From Chitinibacter bivalviorum (GTDB lineage: Bacteria; Pseudomonadota; Gammaproteobacteria; Burkholderiales; Chitinibacteraceae): 64,000 nucleotides of DNA. Where the stretch lies: the NCBI RefSeq assembly GCF_013403565.1, contig NZ_CP058627.1, positions 1,860,001 to 1,924,000 on the forward strand, read 5' to 3'. The notes below the pieces were generated by a model that ran no database searches, had not been told where the DNA came from, and saw only the letters and a list, made by a program, of their open reading frames with translations. Position numbers and translations under genes: made by a program. Each line of letters opens with the position of its first letter. The first letter of the stretch is position 1. Shown here piece by piece: positions 18,683 to 30,291 of this stretch.

Positions 18683-20188
18683 TTAGTGGAGCTTGGATTG
18701 TGAAACATGCCAGATCAGATCGTTCACCGACTGGTGCATCACATCAGTAAATGGTTTGGGGAACAAACCCATACCCAATACTGCAATGGCTAAAATCGCC
18801 AAAACCAAGAATTCGCGTGCATTCACATCTTTCAGCTCCGCCACATTGTCGTTAGCAACATCGCCGAAAATGACACGTTTATACATCCACAAGGTATATG
18901 CCGCACCGAAGATCAGAGTTGTTGCTGCAGCAACGGCGTACCAGAAATTAACCTGTACGGCGCCCAGCACAACCATAAACTCGCCAGCAAAACCTGATGT
19001 TGCAGGCAAACCAGAGTTAGCCATGGCAAACAGCATCATGAATGCAGCAAAAATTGGCATCTTGTTCGCAACACCACCGTAATCGGCAATCTTACGACTA
19101 TGGACACGGTCATACATCACACCGATACAGAAGAACATTGCAGCGGAAACAAAACCATGCGAAATCATCTGTACCAGGGCACCTTCAACCGCCCAAGCAT
19201 TCAATTGATTACCGCCAACACCGCCAAACATAAAGAAGCCGAGTGATACGAAGCCCATATGGGAAATTGATGAGTAAGCCACCAATTTCTTCATATCAGT
19301 TTGCACCAAGGCAACCATACCGATGTATACGACTGCAACTAGTGATAAAGCAACGAATACCCAGGCATACTCCCGTGAGGCATCTGGTGCAATTGGCAAT
19401 GCAAATCGCAGAAAACCGTATGCACCGAGCTTCAAAGTAATCGCAGCAAGCACCATCGAACCGCCTGTAGGCGCTTCAACGTGTGCATCAGGCAACCATG
19501 TATGCACTGGCCACATAGGCACTTTCACCGCAAACGCGAAGAAGAAAGCAACCAGCAACATAGTTTGCGCAGCCATGCCCAGTGGCAGACGATGATATTC
19601 TGCAATCTCGAAGCTACCACCAGACTGGTAGTAGAGATAAATGAAGGCAACCAATGTCAGCAATGAACCCATCAAGGTGTACAAGAAGAACTTCACCGAT
19701 GCGTACACACGACGAGGACCACCCCAAATACCAATAATCAGGTACATCGGGATCAACATGGCTTCAAAGAATACGTAGAACAAAATCGCATCTAGAGCTA
19801 CGAAAGCGCCATTAATCAAGCCAGACATAATCAAGAATGCAGCCATGTATTGCGCTACACGCTTTTCAATGACTTGCCAGCCAGCCAATACCACCATCAA
19901 AGTAGTAAAACTATTCAAAATCACAAAGAACATCGACAAACCGTCAACGCCCAAGTGATAGTTAATATTTAAGCTCTGAATCCAAGGTTTCAGCTCTTCA
20001 AACTGCATACCGCCATGGAATGTATCGAAACCGGTATACAGTGGAATCGTTACGAGGAAAGAGGCCAAAGCGCCAATGAGCGCCAGCCAGCGCGCAGCAG
20101 GAGCATTTTTATCGCTTCCTGTTGCGAGCACGATCAAGCCTGCCAAAATTGGCATCCAGATCGCAAGGCTGAGGAGATTACCCGTCAT
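18683..20188 (-). CDS. nuoM: NADH-quinone oxidoreductase subunit M
   Basis: The product is 501 residues and belongs to the same antiporter-like family as NuoL and NuoN, with about 14 helices. It has YVFFEAMLIPMYLIIGIWGG (functional glutamate in FFEAML), VKVPMWPVHTWLPDAHVEAP with the conserved lysine, and KKLVAYSSISHMGF. It contributes one of the proton channels of the membrane arm. Confidence 0.98.
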   Translation of the reverse strand: MTGNLLSLAIWMPILAGLIVLATGSDKNAPAARWLALIGALASFLVTIPLYTGFDTFHGGMQFEELKPWIQSLNINYHLGVDGLSMFFVILNSFTTLMVVLAGWQVIEKRVAQYMAAFLIMSGLINGAFVALDAILFYVFFEAMLIPMYLIIGIWGGPRRVYASVKFFLYTLMGSLLTLVAFIYLYYQSGGSFEIAEYHRLPLGMAAQTMLLVAFFFAFAVKVPMWPVHTWLPDAHVEAPTGGSMVLAAITLKLGAYGFLRFALPIAPDASREYAWVFVALSLVAVVYIGMVALVQTDMKKLVAYSSISHMGFVSLGFFMFGGVGGNQLNAWAVEGALVQMISHGFVSAAMFFCIGVMYDRVHSRKIADYGGVANKMPIFAAFMMLFAMANSGLPATSGFAGEFMVVLGAVQVNFWYAVAAATTLIFGAAYTLWMYKRVIFGDVANDNVAELKDVNAREFLVLAILAIAVLGMGLFPKPFTDVMHQSVNDLIWHVSQSKLH

Positions 20189-20238
20189 AGTTAACCTACT
20201 TATTAATTATTAAATCTGGCAATCAGTGAACCCACTGA

Positions 20239-22287
20239 TTACTGCACTTGCAGTAAACCACCCAACCAAATCGTCAGCAGCAACAATGCGCCGAGGATCA
20301 TGGCAAAAGCGTAGTGATAGATATAGCCGCTTTGAATACGACGAGTCAGATTAGAGAACAATCCAACCAATTTAGCCGTACCGTTCACAACTAAACCATC
20401 AATCAGCAGGGTATCACCCACTTTCCACAACACAGTACCCAATGCACGTCCACCAGCGGCAAACACATTGATGTACAAGTGATCCATATAGTATTTCTCT
20501 TCGAGCAATTTCTTGATACCAATTGAGGTAAAGAATCGATCAAGAGCTGCAGGAATTGCAGGTTTAACCATGTAGAACACATAAGCAGTCACAACACCGC
20601 CTAAAGCCAACCAGAACGGCAGAGTGCTTAAGCTATGCAATGCCATGCCAACAGCGCCATGGAATTCTTCTTTCATTACTTCCATTGCTGGATGCAATTC
20701 ATGATTTACAAAAATCACGCCTTCAAAGAAGTTACCGTAGAGCATAGGCTCGATAGCAAAATAGCCAATCAATACCGATGGGATTGCCAGCAACACCAAA
20801 GGTAAAGTCACAACCCAAGGGCTTTCATGCGGCTTGTCATTTGGACCGAGGCCATGATGATGTTCATCTTCATCATGCGAATGATCGTCATGAGCGTGAT
20901 CATGTCCATGCCCTTTTTGCATCCACTGCTCTTTACCGTGGAATACCAAGAAGTACATACGGAATGAATAGAACGCTGTTACAAATACACCTGCAACAAC
21001 TGCAAAGTATGCAAAACCAGCACCTGGCAAGTGTGACGCATGTACCGCTTCAATAATTGAATCTTTCGAGTAAAAACCTGAAAGGAACGGTGTACCAATC
21101 AAAGCCAAAGAACCAAGTAACGACGTAATCCATGTGATAGGCATGTATTTACGCAAGCCACCCATATTACGGATGTCTTGGTCGTGATGCATACCCATGA
21201 TCACTGAGCCGGCACCAAGGAACAACAATGCTTTAAAGAAAGCGTGCGTCATCAAGTGGAACACCGCAACTGAGTAAGCCGAAGCGCCCAAAGCAACAGT
21301 CATATAACCGAGCTGAGACAATGTTGAGTAGGCCACCACGCGTTTAATATCGTTTTGGATAATACCCAAGAAGCCCATAAACAGCGCAGTAATAGCACCA
21401 ATCACCAAGACGAAATTCAACGCCGTTTCAGACATTTCGAACAAAGGTGACATGCGAGATACCATAAAGATACCTGCAGTAACCATCGTCGCCGCGTGAA
21501 TCAGAGCGGAAATCGGCGTAGGACCTTCCATCGAATCTGGCAGCCACACGTGCAATGGGAACTGTGCCGATTTACCCATCGCGCCAATGAACAGCAAGAT
21601 GCACGTCACAGTCATCAAAGACCAAGTAGCGCCTGGGAACAGAGTCACCGTCGCATCTTTCAACTCAGGGGCTTTAGCAAATACTTCGGCATAATCAAGC
21701 GAGCCAAAATGCGCCAACACCAAACCAATCCCGAGCAGAAAACCAAAGTCACCTACACGATTAACCAAGAAGGCTTTCAAATTGGCAAATGTTGCGGTTG
21801 GACGCTTAAACCAGAAGCCAATCAAGAGGTATGACACCAAGCCCACTGCTTCCCAGCCGAAGAACAGCTGAACAAAGTTGTTGCTCATAACAAGCATCAA
21901 CATTGAGAAGGTAAACAAGGAAATATAGCTAAAGAAACGTTGATAGCCTGGATCTTCATGCATATAGCCGATGGTGTATAAGTGCACCATCAACGATACA
22001 AATGTCACCACACACATCATCATGGCAGTCAAATTGTCGACCAAGAAGCCGACATTTAGATCAACGCCATTGACGGTGAGCCAGGTATAAACCGTGCCAT
22101 TGAAAGATTCGCCACCATTGAGCAAATAATTCAGTACGTAAGCTGATAAGCCAAATGCAGTGGCAACACCCGCAATTGTTACGCAGTGTGCTGCGCGGCG
22201 ACCGATTAGCCAGCCAAACAGGCCAGCAATCAGCGCACCGGCAAGCGGCGCAAGCGGGATCAGCAGATAAATCGATTTCATGTCCAT
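20239..22287 (-). CDS. nuoL: NADH-quinone oxidoreductase subunit L
   Basis: This is the largest proton-pumping subunit, 682 residues from the first ATG; a second ATG is two codons later. It has the antiporter core (FFGWEAVGLVSYLLIGFW, KSAQFPLHVWLPDSMEGPTP, KRVVAYSTLSQLGYM) and the long C-terminal lateral helix with a terminal transmembrane segment. Between transmembrane segments at about residues 458-485 lies a strikingly histidine- and acidic-rich loop with over ten His. Such loops vary between species, and metal or proton buffering is only a guess. Confidence 0.97.
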   Translation of the reverse strand: MDMKSIYLLIPLAPLAGALIAGLFGWLIGRRAAHCVTIAGVATAFGLSAYVLNYLLNGGESFNGTVYTWLTVNGVDLNVGFLVDNLTAMMMCVVTFVSLMVHLYTIGYMHEDPGYQRFFSYISLFTFSMLMLVMSNNFVQLFFGWEAVGLVSYLLIGFWFKRPTATFANLKAFLVNRVGDFGFLLGIGLVLAHFGSLDYAEVFAKAPELKDATVTLFPGATWSLMTVTCILLFIGAMGKSAQFPLHVWLPDSMEGPTPISALIHAATMVTAGIFMVSRMSPLFEMSETALNFVLVIGAITALFMGFLGIIQNDIKRVVAYSTLSQLGYMTVALGASAYSVAVFHLMTHAFFKALLFLGAGSVIMGMHHDQDIRNMGGLRKYMPITWITSLLGSLALIGTPFLSGFYSKDSIIEAVHASHLPGAGFAYFAVVAGVFVTAFYSFRMYFLVFHGKEQWMQKGHGHDHAHDDHSHDEDEHHHGLGPNDKPHESPWVVTLPLVLLAIPSVLIGYFAIEPMLYGNFFEGVIFVNHELHPAMEVMKEEFHGAVGMALHSLSTLPFWLALGGVVTAYVFYMVKPAIPAALDRFFTSIGIKKLLEEKYYMDHLYINVFAAGGRALGTVLWKVGDTLLIDGLVVNGTAKLVGLFSNLTRRIQSGYIYHYAFAMILGALLLLTIWLGGLLQVQ

Positions 22288-22319
22288 TGGTATTATTGTC
22301 CGATTTAATGTTGTCCGGT

Positions 22320-22628
22320 TTAACCCTTCAGACTATCCAGATCTTCGACGTTGATCGACCGAATATTACGGAACAGAACAACCAAGATCGCCAAGCCGAT
22401 TGCTGATTCAGCTGCGGCCACGGTAAGGATAAAGAAGACGAAAATCTGACCCGCGGTATCGCCTAAAAACTGCGAAAACGCGATGAAATTCATATTCACC
22501 GATAGAAGCATCAACTCGATTGCCATTAGCAATACGATCAGATTCTTTCGGTTCATGAAAATGCCAAATACACTGACAGCAAACATAATTGCGCCAAGTA
22601 CGAGGTAATGTGTAAGCGTAAGCACCAT
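22320..22628 (-). CDS. nuoK: NADH-quinone oxidoreductase subunit K
   Basis: The product is 102 residues with three transmembrane helices, the standard length. The membrane-embedded glutamates of the central proton axis are visible in [13 protein letters not shown] and in [12 protein letters not shown]. The start ATG at 22628 follows AGGGAG. It lies eight bases after nuoJ. Confidence 0.97.
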   Translation of the reverse strand: MVLTLTHYLVLGAIMFAVSVFGIFMNRKNLIVLLMAIELMLLSVNMNFIAFSQFLGDTAGQIFVFFILTVAAAESAIGLAILVVLFRNIRSINVEDLDSLKG

Positions 22629-22636
22629 CGTCTCCC

Positions 22637-23275
22637 TTATGCCGCAGGCTTGTTGTCATCGGCTGATGTTTCATCAGCTACGAATTTAGGTTCAGATTGC
22701 ATTTTTACCATGCGCACACGATCTTCACGCTTAACACGGATTTGATGACCCGGATTAATGTATTTGGTGTTTTTACGCTTACGCAAAGTCAAGGCAATCG
22801 CTGCAACCATACCCACCAATAGCAGCACCGCTGACAATTGGAATGGCAAGAAATACTGGGTGTAAATCAATTTACCCAATACTTCAGCAGATGCTGTATT
22901 AAATGAAGGCTCAACTACATTGCCAATTTTTGCATAGCGATGAGTCAAAATCATCACCATTTCGGCCAGCATAATTGCTGCGACCGTACCGGCAACAGGC
23001 AAAAACTTCCAAAAGCTTTTGCGCAAAGCTTCGAAATTGATATCCAACATCATGACCACAAACAGGAACAGCACCATCACTGCCCCGACATAAATCACAA
23101 TCAGAGACACCGCCAAGAATTCGGCCTTCATCAGCATCCAAAGAACGGCGCTATTAAAGAACGAAAGCACTAAGTACAGCACTGCATGTACTGGATTTTT
23201 CGCTGTAATCACGCGGAATGCAGCAAAGACCAATACGGCAGCAAAGACATAAAAAATCGCTAAACTCATATCCAT
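22637..23275 (-). CDS. nuoJ: NADH-quinone oxidoreductase subunit J
   Basis: The protein has 212 residues and five predicted transmembrane helices, followed by a hydrophilic C-terminal tail of about 50 residues rich in Lys, Arg and acidic residues. Family text includes [18 protein letters not shown] and [20 protein letters not shown], the latter holding the pi-bulge helix of complex I. ATG codons at 23275 and 23269 are both possible starts. Confidence 0.97.
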   Translation of the reverse strand: MDMSLAIFYVFAAVLVFAAFRVITAKNPVHAVLYLVLSFFNSAVLWMLMKAEFLAVSLIVIYVGAVMVLFLFVVMMLDINFEALRKSFWKFLPVAGTVAAIMLAEMVMILTHRYAKIGNVVEPSFNTASAEVLGKLIYTQYFLPFQLSAVLLLVGMVAAIALTLRKRKNTKYINPGHQIRVKREDRVRMVKMQSEPKFVADETSADDNKPAA

Positions 23276-23287
23276 AGCTCTGAATCC

Positions 23288-23779
23288 TTAGCGGTATTTA
23301 GCATCAGCAGCTTTACGTTCAGCGATTTCTTTTTCGTATTTATCACCAACTGCCAATAGCATTGGCTTGGTGTAATACAAATCGCCACGTTTTTCACCGT
23401 GATATTCATAAATATGTGTTTCAACAATGGCATCAACTGGACAGGCTTCTTCGCAGAAACCACAGAAAATACACTTTGTCAGGTCGATATCATAGCGGCT
23501 AGTACGACGAGTTTTGTCGTCTTCACGCGCTTCTGATTCGATCGTAATTGCCATTGCCGGGCAAACTGCTTCACACAATTTACAAGCAATACAACGCTCT
23601 TCACCATTGGCGTAACGACGCTGCGCATGCAAACCACGGAAACGTGGGCTGTAAGGCGTTTTTTCGTCCGGAAACTGCACGGTGATCTTGCGCTGGAAAA
23701 AGTGACGGCCAGTTAATTTAAGGCCGAGCACCAACTCCCATAGCAAGAAGGTCTTAAAGAAATACGAAATTTTTTCCAC
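23288..23779 (-). CDS. nuoI: NADH-quinone oxidoreductase subunit I
   Basis: The TYKY-type ferredoxin subunit carries clusters N6a and N6b. The GTG at 23779 is chosen as start because it follows AAGGA with suitable spacing and gives (M)[14 protein letters not shown], as in relatives, for 163 residues. Two [4Fe-4S] motifs are complete: [12 protein letters not shown] and [12 protein letters not shown]. It relays electrons to NuoB. Confidence 0.96.
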   Translation of the reverse strand: MEKISYFFKTFLLWELVLGLKLTGRHFFQRKITVQFPDEKTPYSPRFRGLHAQRRYANGEERCIACKLCEAVCPAMAITIESEAREDDKTRRTSRYDIDLTKCIFCGFCEEACPVDAIVETHIYEYHGEKRGDLYYTKPMLLAVGDKYEKEIAERKAADAKYR

Positions 23780-23798
23780 GGTCTCTGTCCTTTTCTTC

Positions 23799-24866
23799 TT
23801 ACCAGATCGACCAAGGGGTCTGCATCCAAGCACCGACCACGATAATCCACACCAAGGTCACTGGGATGAAGATTTTCCAGCCCAGACGCATCAGTTGGTC
23901 GTAGCGATAACGTGGGAAAGTAGCGCGGAACCACAAGAAGCAGAACAGCAAGAAAGCTACTTTCAATACCCACCACAGTGGGCTTGCAGCGCCGAGTACC
24001 GGGATAGACGCAGGGAACGGAGACAACCAACCGCCCAAGAACATCACCGATGCCATTGCCGAAATCAAGATCATATTGGCGTATTCAGCCAAGAAGAACA
24101 GCGCGAAACTCATACCTGAGTATTCAACCATGTGACCAGCAACGATCTCAGACTCACCTTCGGTTACGTCAAATGGTGCGCGATTAGTCTCGGCAACACC
24201 TGCGATGAAGTACACAACGAATAGTGGCAACAGTGGAATCAAGTTCCAAGACAGGATCGAGCCGCCCATCATGCCAGACGCTTGCTGCTCAACGATTTTC
24301 GTTAGGTTCAAGCTGCCCGACACCATGATCACACCAACGAGCGCAAAGCCCATGGCCAACTCGTACGAAATCACCTGAGCCGCAGCACGCATACCACCCA
24401 AGAACGCGTATTTCGAGTTAGACGCCCAACCGGCCAAGATCACACCGTAAACGCCCATTGATGTAATGGCCATTACGTAGAGCAAACCTACGTTAACATC
24501 AGCCAATACATACCCAGGGTAAAACGGTACAACTGCCCATGCAGCTAGCGCAGGGACCAATACCATCACTGGCGCCAAGAAGAACAATTTCTTATCGGCT
24601 GCGCTTGGTGCAATGATCTCTTTAAGCAACAGCTTCACGCCGTCAGCGATTGGCTGCAGCAAACCAAACGGACCGACCCGGTTAGGGCCGATACGAATCT
24701 GCATATAACCAATTACTTTACGCTCGGCCAAAGTCAGGTAAGCGACTGCCCCCATAATCGGCGCAACGATCAAAACGATCTTCAGCAAAGTCCAAACCAG
24801 GAATGCCACTTGATGTGCAGTTTCTGCGCTCAAGTACCCAGCGAGGATGTTTTGTAGAAATTCCAT
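23799..24866 (-). CDS. nuoH: NADH-quinone oxidoreductase subunit H
   Basis: The product is 355 residues with about nine helices. It forms the quinone tunnel together with NuoB and NuoD. Family signatures are [20 protein letters not shown] (written here only in part as ERKVIGYMQ), [15 protein letters not shown] with the conserved glutamate-rich loop, and [14 protein letters not shown]. It lies 11 bases downstream of nuoG. Confidence 0.97.
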   Translation of the reverse strand: MEFLQNILAGYLSAETAHQVAFLVWTLLKIVLIVAPIMGAVAYLTLAERKVIGYMQIRIGPNRVGPFGLLQPIADGVKLLLKEIIAPSAADKKLFFLAPVMVLVPALAAWAVVPFYPGYVLADVNVGLLYVMAITSMGVYGVILAGWASNSKYAFLGGMRAAAQVISYELAMGFALVGVIMVSGSLNLTKIVEQQASGMMGGSILSWNLIPLLPLFVVYFIAGVAETNRAPFDVTEGESEIVAGHMVEYSGMSFALFFLAEYANMILISAMASVMFLGGWLSPFPASIPVLGAASPLWWVLKVAFLLFCFLWFRATFPRYRYDQLMRLGWKIFIPVTLVWIIVVGAWMQTPWSIW

Positions 24867-24877
24867 TATCTACCCCC

Positions 24878-27187
24878 TTATCCTTTGAGTACTTCAACAG
24901 CACCCACCATCTCGCCCAAATCACGAGTTAGCGAATGAGAAGTTGCAACACGCACGACGTCGTCAGGCAAGCCAGCGTCAAGCTTCACTGTCAGCTCAGC
25001 ACTGCCCTGCCCTTGTTTAACGAAAGCTTTGCCGCCATCAACAAGGCCAAGCTTAGCGATGGTTGCAGCATTGAGGCGAACTGTAGTTGCCAAAGCTGCA
25101 TCAGCAGTTGCTTGCAAGCTTGGAGCACGACGAACGATTGCATCGCCTTGGTAAACAGGCACTTCACCCAAACGTACCAGACCTTGTGCTGACTTGGCAG
25201 AAACCGCAACAGATGAAGTCAAAGTATTGTTCAAGCGAGCAGCGGTATCGCCAGCTAGTGCTTCATCGCGGATTTCTTCGGACGAGTTGTAGTCAAAGCC
25301 GTTAAAGCCCAAGACATTACCCAACACGCGGAAGACCTTCCAAGCCGGACGTGTTTCACCCAATGGGCGAACTACGCCGTTAAAGCTTTGTGCTTTACCT
25401 TCCATATTCACAAACGTACCTGACGTTTCAGTGAATGGAGAGATTGGCAGCAAGACATCAGCGTAATCCATCGCACAGCTTTGGAACGCAGACATCACAA
25501 CAACCATTTCAGCTTGTTTTGCTGCAGCCAATGCTTGTGCACCGTTGTGCACATCGTATTCAGGCTCAACACCAACAAATACATAAGCTTTTTTAGCCGA
25601 AGCAAAAACGTTACCACCAACATCAGCGCCGATCAGTTCTGCACCTACGCTATTGGCGGCAACCGCAGGAACACCCAACTTAGCGCCAGTTAAGGCAGAC
25701 AATGCAGCAGCAGCAGCGTAGATTTCAGCGTAACGCGCCGATGTTTGAGCGATATTGCCTAGCAAGACAGCCGCTTTTACTTTGCCTTCAAAGCTATTTG
25801 CAATTGCGCGTGCAGCGTCGCTAACGACTACGTTAGACAAATCGATACCAGCAGGCGCAGCAACTGATTTGAGCTCAACCACCGCTTTAACAACTTGCAA
25901 CAAGCCTTCAACCAATTGATCTGGGCGAACAATGACTTCGCCAGCCAACTTAGTCAGCAGGTCATCAGCATGCGCATTCACCAGTGACAAGGCCATGCCT
26001 TTTTTCACTGCTTGACGCAGACGCTGTGCCAGCAAAGGCTGTTCTTTACGAACCGTTGAACCAACGATCAGAACTGCCTCGTTTTGCGACAACTCTTCCA
26101 GTGATTGGCCAAGCCATTTAGCACCTTGGGTTTTCACCGAGAAGTCAGCATTGCGCGCAAAGGCTTGAACTGCTTCAACACCTAAACCAGCCATCAGCTT
26201 GCGCAACGTGAACAATTCTTCAACGGTACTGTTAGCAGAAGCAACTGCAGCAACACTGTCTTTACCGTGCTCGGCAACGACTTGTTTCAAGCCATTAGCA
26301 ACGTATTCAAGCGCAGTTTGCCAATCAGCTTGTTGCCAAACGCCACCTTGCTTAATCATTGGCTTGGTCAGACGTTCTTGGCTGTTCAAAGCTTCGTATG
26401 AGTAACGATCGCGGTCAGACAACCAGCATTCGTTAATCGCTTCGTTTTCCAGCGGCAACACACGCATTACTTTGTTGTTCTTCACTTGAACGACCAAGTT
26501 AGAACCCAAGCCATCGTGCGCACCGACTGATTTACGGCGAGATAATTCCCAAGTACGCGCGGTGTAGCGGAATGGCTTGCTGGTTAAAGCGCCAACCGGA
26601 CACAAATCAATCACGTTGCCAGAGATTTCAGAATTAACCGTTTTGCCAATGAATGGCATCACTTCGGTAAATTCACCGCGGTTAGCCATACCGAGCTCTT
26701 GGAAACCTGCGATTTCTTCAGTAAAGCGAACGCAGCGGCTGCAATGAATGCAGCGCGTCATATCCGTTGAAATCAATGGACCAAGATCTTTATTGGCAAC
26801 AACGCGTTTTTCTTCGGCATAGTCCGAGCCCGATTGGCCATAACCTACAGCCAAATCTTGCAACTGACACTCACCACCTTGATCGCAAATTGGGCAATCA
26901 AGTGGGTGGTTGATCAGCAGAAACTCCATAACCCCTTTCTGAGCGGTGACCGCTTGATCAGAATGGGTAAATACTTTCATACCATCCGTTACAGGTGTGG
27001 CACAGGCCGGTAAAGGCTTAGGTGCTTTTTCAACCTGAACAAGGCACATACGGCAGTTTGCGGCAATTGAGAGTTTTTTGTGATAGCAAAAATGAGGGAT
27101 ATGCACACCAATTGAATTGGCTGCGTCCATCACAGTGCTACCACCAGGGACTGTCAATTTTTTACCGTCGATTTCGATTTCCAGCAT
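24878..27187 (-). CDS. nuoG: NADH-quinone oxidoreductase subunit G
   Basis: The 769-residue iron-sulfur subunit has an N-terminal [2Fe-2S] domain (CYHKKLSIAANCRMC), the His-Cys3 cluster region HPLDCPICDQGGECQ, a [4Fe-4S] set CIHCSRCVRF, and then a degenerate molybdopterin-oxidoreductase-like domain as in other bacterial NuoG. Cysteine spacing appears intact for clusters N1b, N5 and N4. The C-terminal half is alanine- and valine-rich and less conserved, which is normal. Confidence 0.97.
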   Translation of the reverse strand: MLEIEIDGKKLTVPGGSTVMDAANSIGVHIPHFCYHKKLSIAANCRMCLVQVEKAPKPLPACATPVTDGMKVFTHSDQAVTAQKGVMEFLLINHPLDCPICDQGGECQLQDLAVGYGQSGSDYAEEKRVVANKDLGPLISTDMTRCIHCSRCVRFTEEIAGFQELGMANRGEFTEVMPFIGKTVNSEISGNVIDLCPVGALTSKPFRYTARTWELSRRKSVGAHDGLGSNLVVQVKNNKVMRVLPLENEAINECWLSDRDRYSYEALNSQERLTKPMIKQGGVWQQADWQTALEYVANGLKQVVAEHGKDSVAAVASANSTVEELFTLRKLMAGLGVEAVQAFARNADFSVKTQGAKWLGQSLEELSQNEAVLIVGSTVRKEQPLLAQRLRQAVKKGMALSLVNAHADDLLTKLAGEVIVRPDQLVEGLLQVVKAVVELKSVAAPAGIDLSNVVVSDAARAIANSFEGKVKAAVLLGNIAQTSARYAEIYAAAAALSALTGAKLGVPAVAANSVGAELIGADVGGNVFASAKKAYVFVGVEPEYDVHNGAQALAAAKQAEMVVVMSAFQSCAMDYADVLLPISPFTETSGTFVNMEGKAQSFNGVVRPLGETRPAWKVFRVLGNVLGFNGFDYNSSEEIRDEALAGDTAARLNNTLTSSVAVSAKSAQGLVRLGEVPVYQGDAIVRRAPSLQATADAALATTVRLNAATIAKLGLVDGGKAFVKQGQGSAELTVKLDAGLPDDVVRVATSHSLTRDLGEMVGAVEVLKG

Positions 27188-27245
27188 GCTCGACTCGATT
27201 CAAAGGCAATAATTCAAAAGAAAACTCGACTAATACAGCGCGAAA

Positions 27246-28532
27246 TTACAGACCTTTCGCTTTTTGTGCTTTATTGATCAAATCTTCGAATTCATGGCGG
27301 AAGTGTTTCAACATTCCACGCACAGGGAACACAGCAGCATCACCCAAGGCACAAATTGTGCGACCAGCGATATTGTCACCAACGCGTGACAGCAAATCGA
27401 GGTCTTCTGGGCGGCCTTCGCCTTTTGCGATGCGGTGCACTACACGATACAACCAGCCTGTTCCTTCACGACATGGAGTACATTGACCGCATGATTCTTC
27501 GTGATAGAAATACGACAAACGCTCCAAAGCGCTCACCATACAAACTGTTTCATCCATCACAATTACCGCACCAGAGCCCAACATCGAGCCGGCTTTAGCA
27601 ATTGAGTCATAATCCATAGTGCATTGCATCATCACATCGGCAGGCAAAACTGGGGCAGATGAACCACCAGGAATAACTGCTTTGAGTTTCTTGCCGTCAC
27701 GCATACCGCCACACATCTCTAGCAATTCTGAGAATGGCGTGCCCAATGGAATTTCGTAGTTACCTGGACGATTAACGTGACCAGAAACCGAGAACAACTT
27801 AGTACCGCCATTGTTTGGCTTACCCAGTTCAAGGAATTTCTGACCGCCTTCACGAATAATGTATGGCACTGATGCAAAAGTTTCAGTGTTGTTAATCGTG
27901 GTTGGCTTGCCATATAAACCGTAAGACGCAGGAAAGGGAGGCTTAAAGCGTGGTTGGCCTTTTTTGCCTTCCAGTGATTCAAGCAAAGCCGTTTCTTCAC
28001 CGCAGATATAAGCACCATAACCATGGTGACCATGCAATTGGAAACAGAAATCCGAGCCTAAAATATTGTCGCCCAAGAAACCTGCTGCACGGGCTTCTTC
28101 CAGTGCTTCTTCAAAGCGTTGATATGCCTCAAAGACTTCACCGTGGATATAGTTGTAACCTACGGTAATACCCATGGCGTATCCGCCAATAATCATGCCT
28201 TCAATCAAAGCATGTGGGTTGTAGACCATAATATCGAGGTCTTTAAAAGTACCTGGCTCACCTTCATCCGTGTTGCAGACTAGGTATTTTTGCCCCGGAA
28301 AACTACGGGGCATAAATGACCATTTCAAGCCTGTCGGGAAGCCCGCACCACCACGGCCACGCAAGCCTGATGTTTTCATATCAGCAATGATGTCATCCTG
28401 TGTGATTTTGTCATTGATGATTTTTTTTAGTGCGGCATAGCCACCGCGCTTGACGTACTCTTCTAAGCGCCAGCAGTTTGGATCTTCAAAATTGACGTTC
28501 TCAAACACAACGCCTTTTACATAGACGGTCAT
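27246..28532 (-). CDS. nuoF: NADH-quinone oxidoreductase subunit F
   Basis: This subunit binds NADH and FMN and has 428 residues. The glycine-rich nucleotide site [16 protein letters not shown] is near residues 54-69, [15 protein letters not shown] near 178-192, and the N3 cluster ligands [12 protein letters not shown] near 346-357 with a further Cys in [10 protein letters not shown]. Its stop and the next gene's coupling are normal: the ATG overlaps the nuoE stop by one base. Confidence 0.98.
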   Translation of the reverse strand: MTVYVKGVVFENVNFEDPNCWRLEEYVKRGGYAALKKIINDKITQDDIIADMKTSGLRGRGGAGFPTGLKWSFMPRSFPGQKYLVCNTDEGEPGTFKDLDIMVYNPHALIEGMIIGGYAMGITVGYNYIHGEVFEAYQRFEEALEEARAAGFLGDNILGSDFCFQLHGHHGYGAYICGEETALLESLEGKKGQPRFKPPFPASYGLYGKPTTINNTETFASVPYIIREGGQKFLELGKPNNGGTKLFSVSGHVNRPGNYEIPLGTPFSELLEMCGGMRDGKKLKAVIPGGSSAPVLPADVMMQCTMDYDSIAKAGSMLGSGAVIVMDETVCMVSALERLSYFYHEESCGQCTPCREGTGWLYRVVHRIAKGEGRPEDLDLLSRVGDNIAGRTICALGDAAVFPVRGMLKHFRHEFEDLINKAQKAKGL

Positions 28533-29035
28533 TATTCAAGCTCCGCCAGTTTTTTGTCGATGGCTTCAGGTGTCATGTGATTACACATGCTGTGATTATT
28601 GACCAGCATTACTGGCGCATAACCACAGGCCCCCATGCACTCACCTTCTTTCAAAGTGAACTTGCCATCAGCCGTCGTTTCATTAAAATCAATACCCAGC
28701 TTTTGCTTCAGGTAATTCGCCGTCGTGTAACCGCCCGATAAAGCACAGGGCAAATTGGTACACACAGTCAGCTTATGTTTACCGACTGGCTTCATATCGT
28801 ACATGTTGTAGAACGTTGCCACTTCGTACGCCATCATTGGGGCGATACCAAGGTAATTAGCAATGAACTCAATCATATCGTTTGTCAGATAGCGTTTTTC
28901 TACTTGAGCAATACGCAAGGCGCCCATGACCGCAGAACGAGCTTGATCAGCGGGGTATTTGGCCACCTCACGATCAATCTGCGCCAAAGACTCGGCAGAG
29001 AGAATATTGTTGGTAGTCAGATTGTTTGTAGACAT
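28532..29035 (-). CDS. nuoE: NADH-quinone oxidoreductase subunit E
   Basis: Thioredoxin-like [2Fe-2S] protein of 167 residues carrying cluster N1a. Ligands are visible in [12 protein letters not shown] and [12 protein letters not shown] (four Cys). The N-terminal helical region [17 protein letters not shown] is typical. It overlaps neighbours at both ends by one base. Confidence 0.97.
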   Translation of the reverse strand: MSTNNLTTNNILSAESLAQIDREVAKYPADQARSAVMGALRIAQVEKRYLTNDMIEFIANYLGIAPMMAYEVATFYNMYDMKPVGKHKLTVCTNLPCALSGGYTTANYLKQKLGIDFNETTADGKFTLKEGECMGACGYAPVMLVNNHSMCNHMTPEAIDKKLAELE

Positions 29036-30291
29036 CAGCGGTCAATCTCCCCGAATACAATATCTTGTGTACCAATGATTGCCACCACGTCAGAAATCAT
29101 ATGGCCACGCGCCATTTCGTCTAACGCTGACAAATGCACATAACCTGGCGCACGGATTTTCAGTCGGTATGGTTTATTTGCACCATCAGAAATCATGTAG
29201 ATACCAAATTCACCTTTAGGATGCTCTACTGCTGCATATGCTTCACCTTCCGGCACATGCATACCTTCAGTGAACAACTTGAAGTGGTGAATCAATTCTT
29301 CCATGTTTTCCTTCATCGCTTCGCGTGAAGGAGGTGCAACCTTGTGATTATCTGTAATCACTGGGCCTGGATTAGCTTTCAGCCATGCCACGCATTGTTT
29401 GATCAAGCTATTTGATTGACGCATCTCTTCAACACGTACCAAATAACGATCATAGCAATCGCCTGTTTTACCAACTGGAATATCAAAATCCAATTGATCG
29501 TAAACTTCATAAGGCTGAGTTTTACGCAAATCCCACTCAACACCTGAACCGCGCAACATTGCACCAGTAAAACCAATTGCTTTTGCACGCTCAGCATCGA
29601 CAACACCAATACCTACAGTACGCTGTTTCCAGATACGGTTATCGGTGAGCAGTGTTTCGTACTCATCAATGTAAGTTGGGAAGCGGTTTGTGAAGTCTTC
29701 GATAAAGTCGAGCAAGCTACCTTGGCGGTTCTTGTTCAAGTCTTTAATCGCAGCGGCATTTCGAACTTTAGAAGCCTGATACTGTGGCATTTCATCGGGC
29801 AGATCGCGATAAACGCCACCTGGACGATAGTAAGCCGCATGCATACGAGCACCTGATACAGCCTCATAGCAATCCATCAAATCTTCACGCTCACGGAAAG
29901 CGTACAAGAAGATTGTCATGGCCCCACAGTCCAGACCGTGCGCACCAATCCACATCAAGTGATTCAATACACGTGTGATTTCATCGAACATCACACGAAT
30001 ATACTGAGCACGAATAGGCACTTCCAAGCCGAGCAATTTTTCAATTGCCATGCAATAAGCATGCTCGTTTGACATCATCGATACGTAGTCAAGACGATCC
30101 ATGTATGGCAATGATTGGATATACGTTTTGTGTTCAGCTAGTTTTTCAGTCGCGCGATGCAACAAACCGATATGCGGATCGGCACGTTCAACGACCTCAC
30201 CATCCAACTCCAACACCAAGCGCAAAACGCCGTGCGCAGCAGGGTGCTGTGGACCAAAGTTTAAGGTGTAATTACGGATTTCAGCAGCCAC
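29035..30291 (-). CDS. nuoD: NADH-quinone oxidoreductase subunit D
   Basis: This 49-kDa-type subunit lines the quinone site. The GTG at 30291 follows GAGGAG with seven bases between and yields the family start (M)[20 protein letters not shown], cited here as [11 protein letters not shown], for 418 residues. An ATG further upstream (30330) would add 13 unusual residues and lies deep in nuoC. The GTG start still overlaps the nuoC end by 11 bases. Conserved text includes [11 protein letters not shown] and the C-terminal DIVFGEIDR. Confidence 0.96.
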   Translation of the reverse strand: MAAEIRNYTLNFGPQHPAAHGVLRLVLELDGEVVERADPHIGLLHRATEKLAEHKTYIQSLPYMDRLDYVSMMSNEHAYCMAIEKLLGLEVPIRAQYIRVMFDEITRVLNHLMWIGAHGLDCGAMTIFLYAFREREDLMDCYEAVSGARMHAAYYRPGGVYRDLPDEMPQYQASKVRNAAAIKDLNKNRQGSLLDFIEDFTNRFPTYIDEYETLLTDNRIWKQRTVGIGVVDAERAKAIGFTGAMLRGSGVEWDLRKTQPYEVYDQLDFDIPVGKTGDCYDRYLVRVEEMRQSNSLIKQCVAWLKANPGPVITDNHKVAPPSREAMKENMEELIHHFKLFTEGMHVPEGEAYAAVEHPKGEFGIYMISDGANKPYRLKIRAPGYVHLSALDEMARGHMISDVVAIIGTQDIVFGEIDR

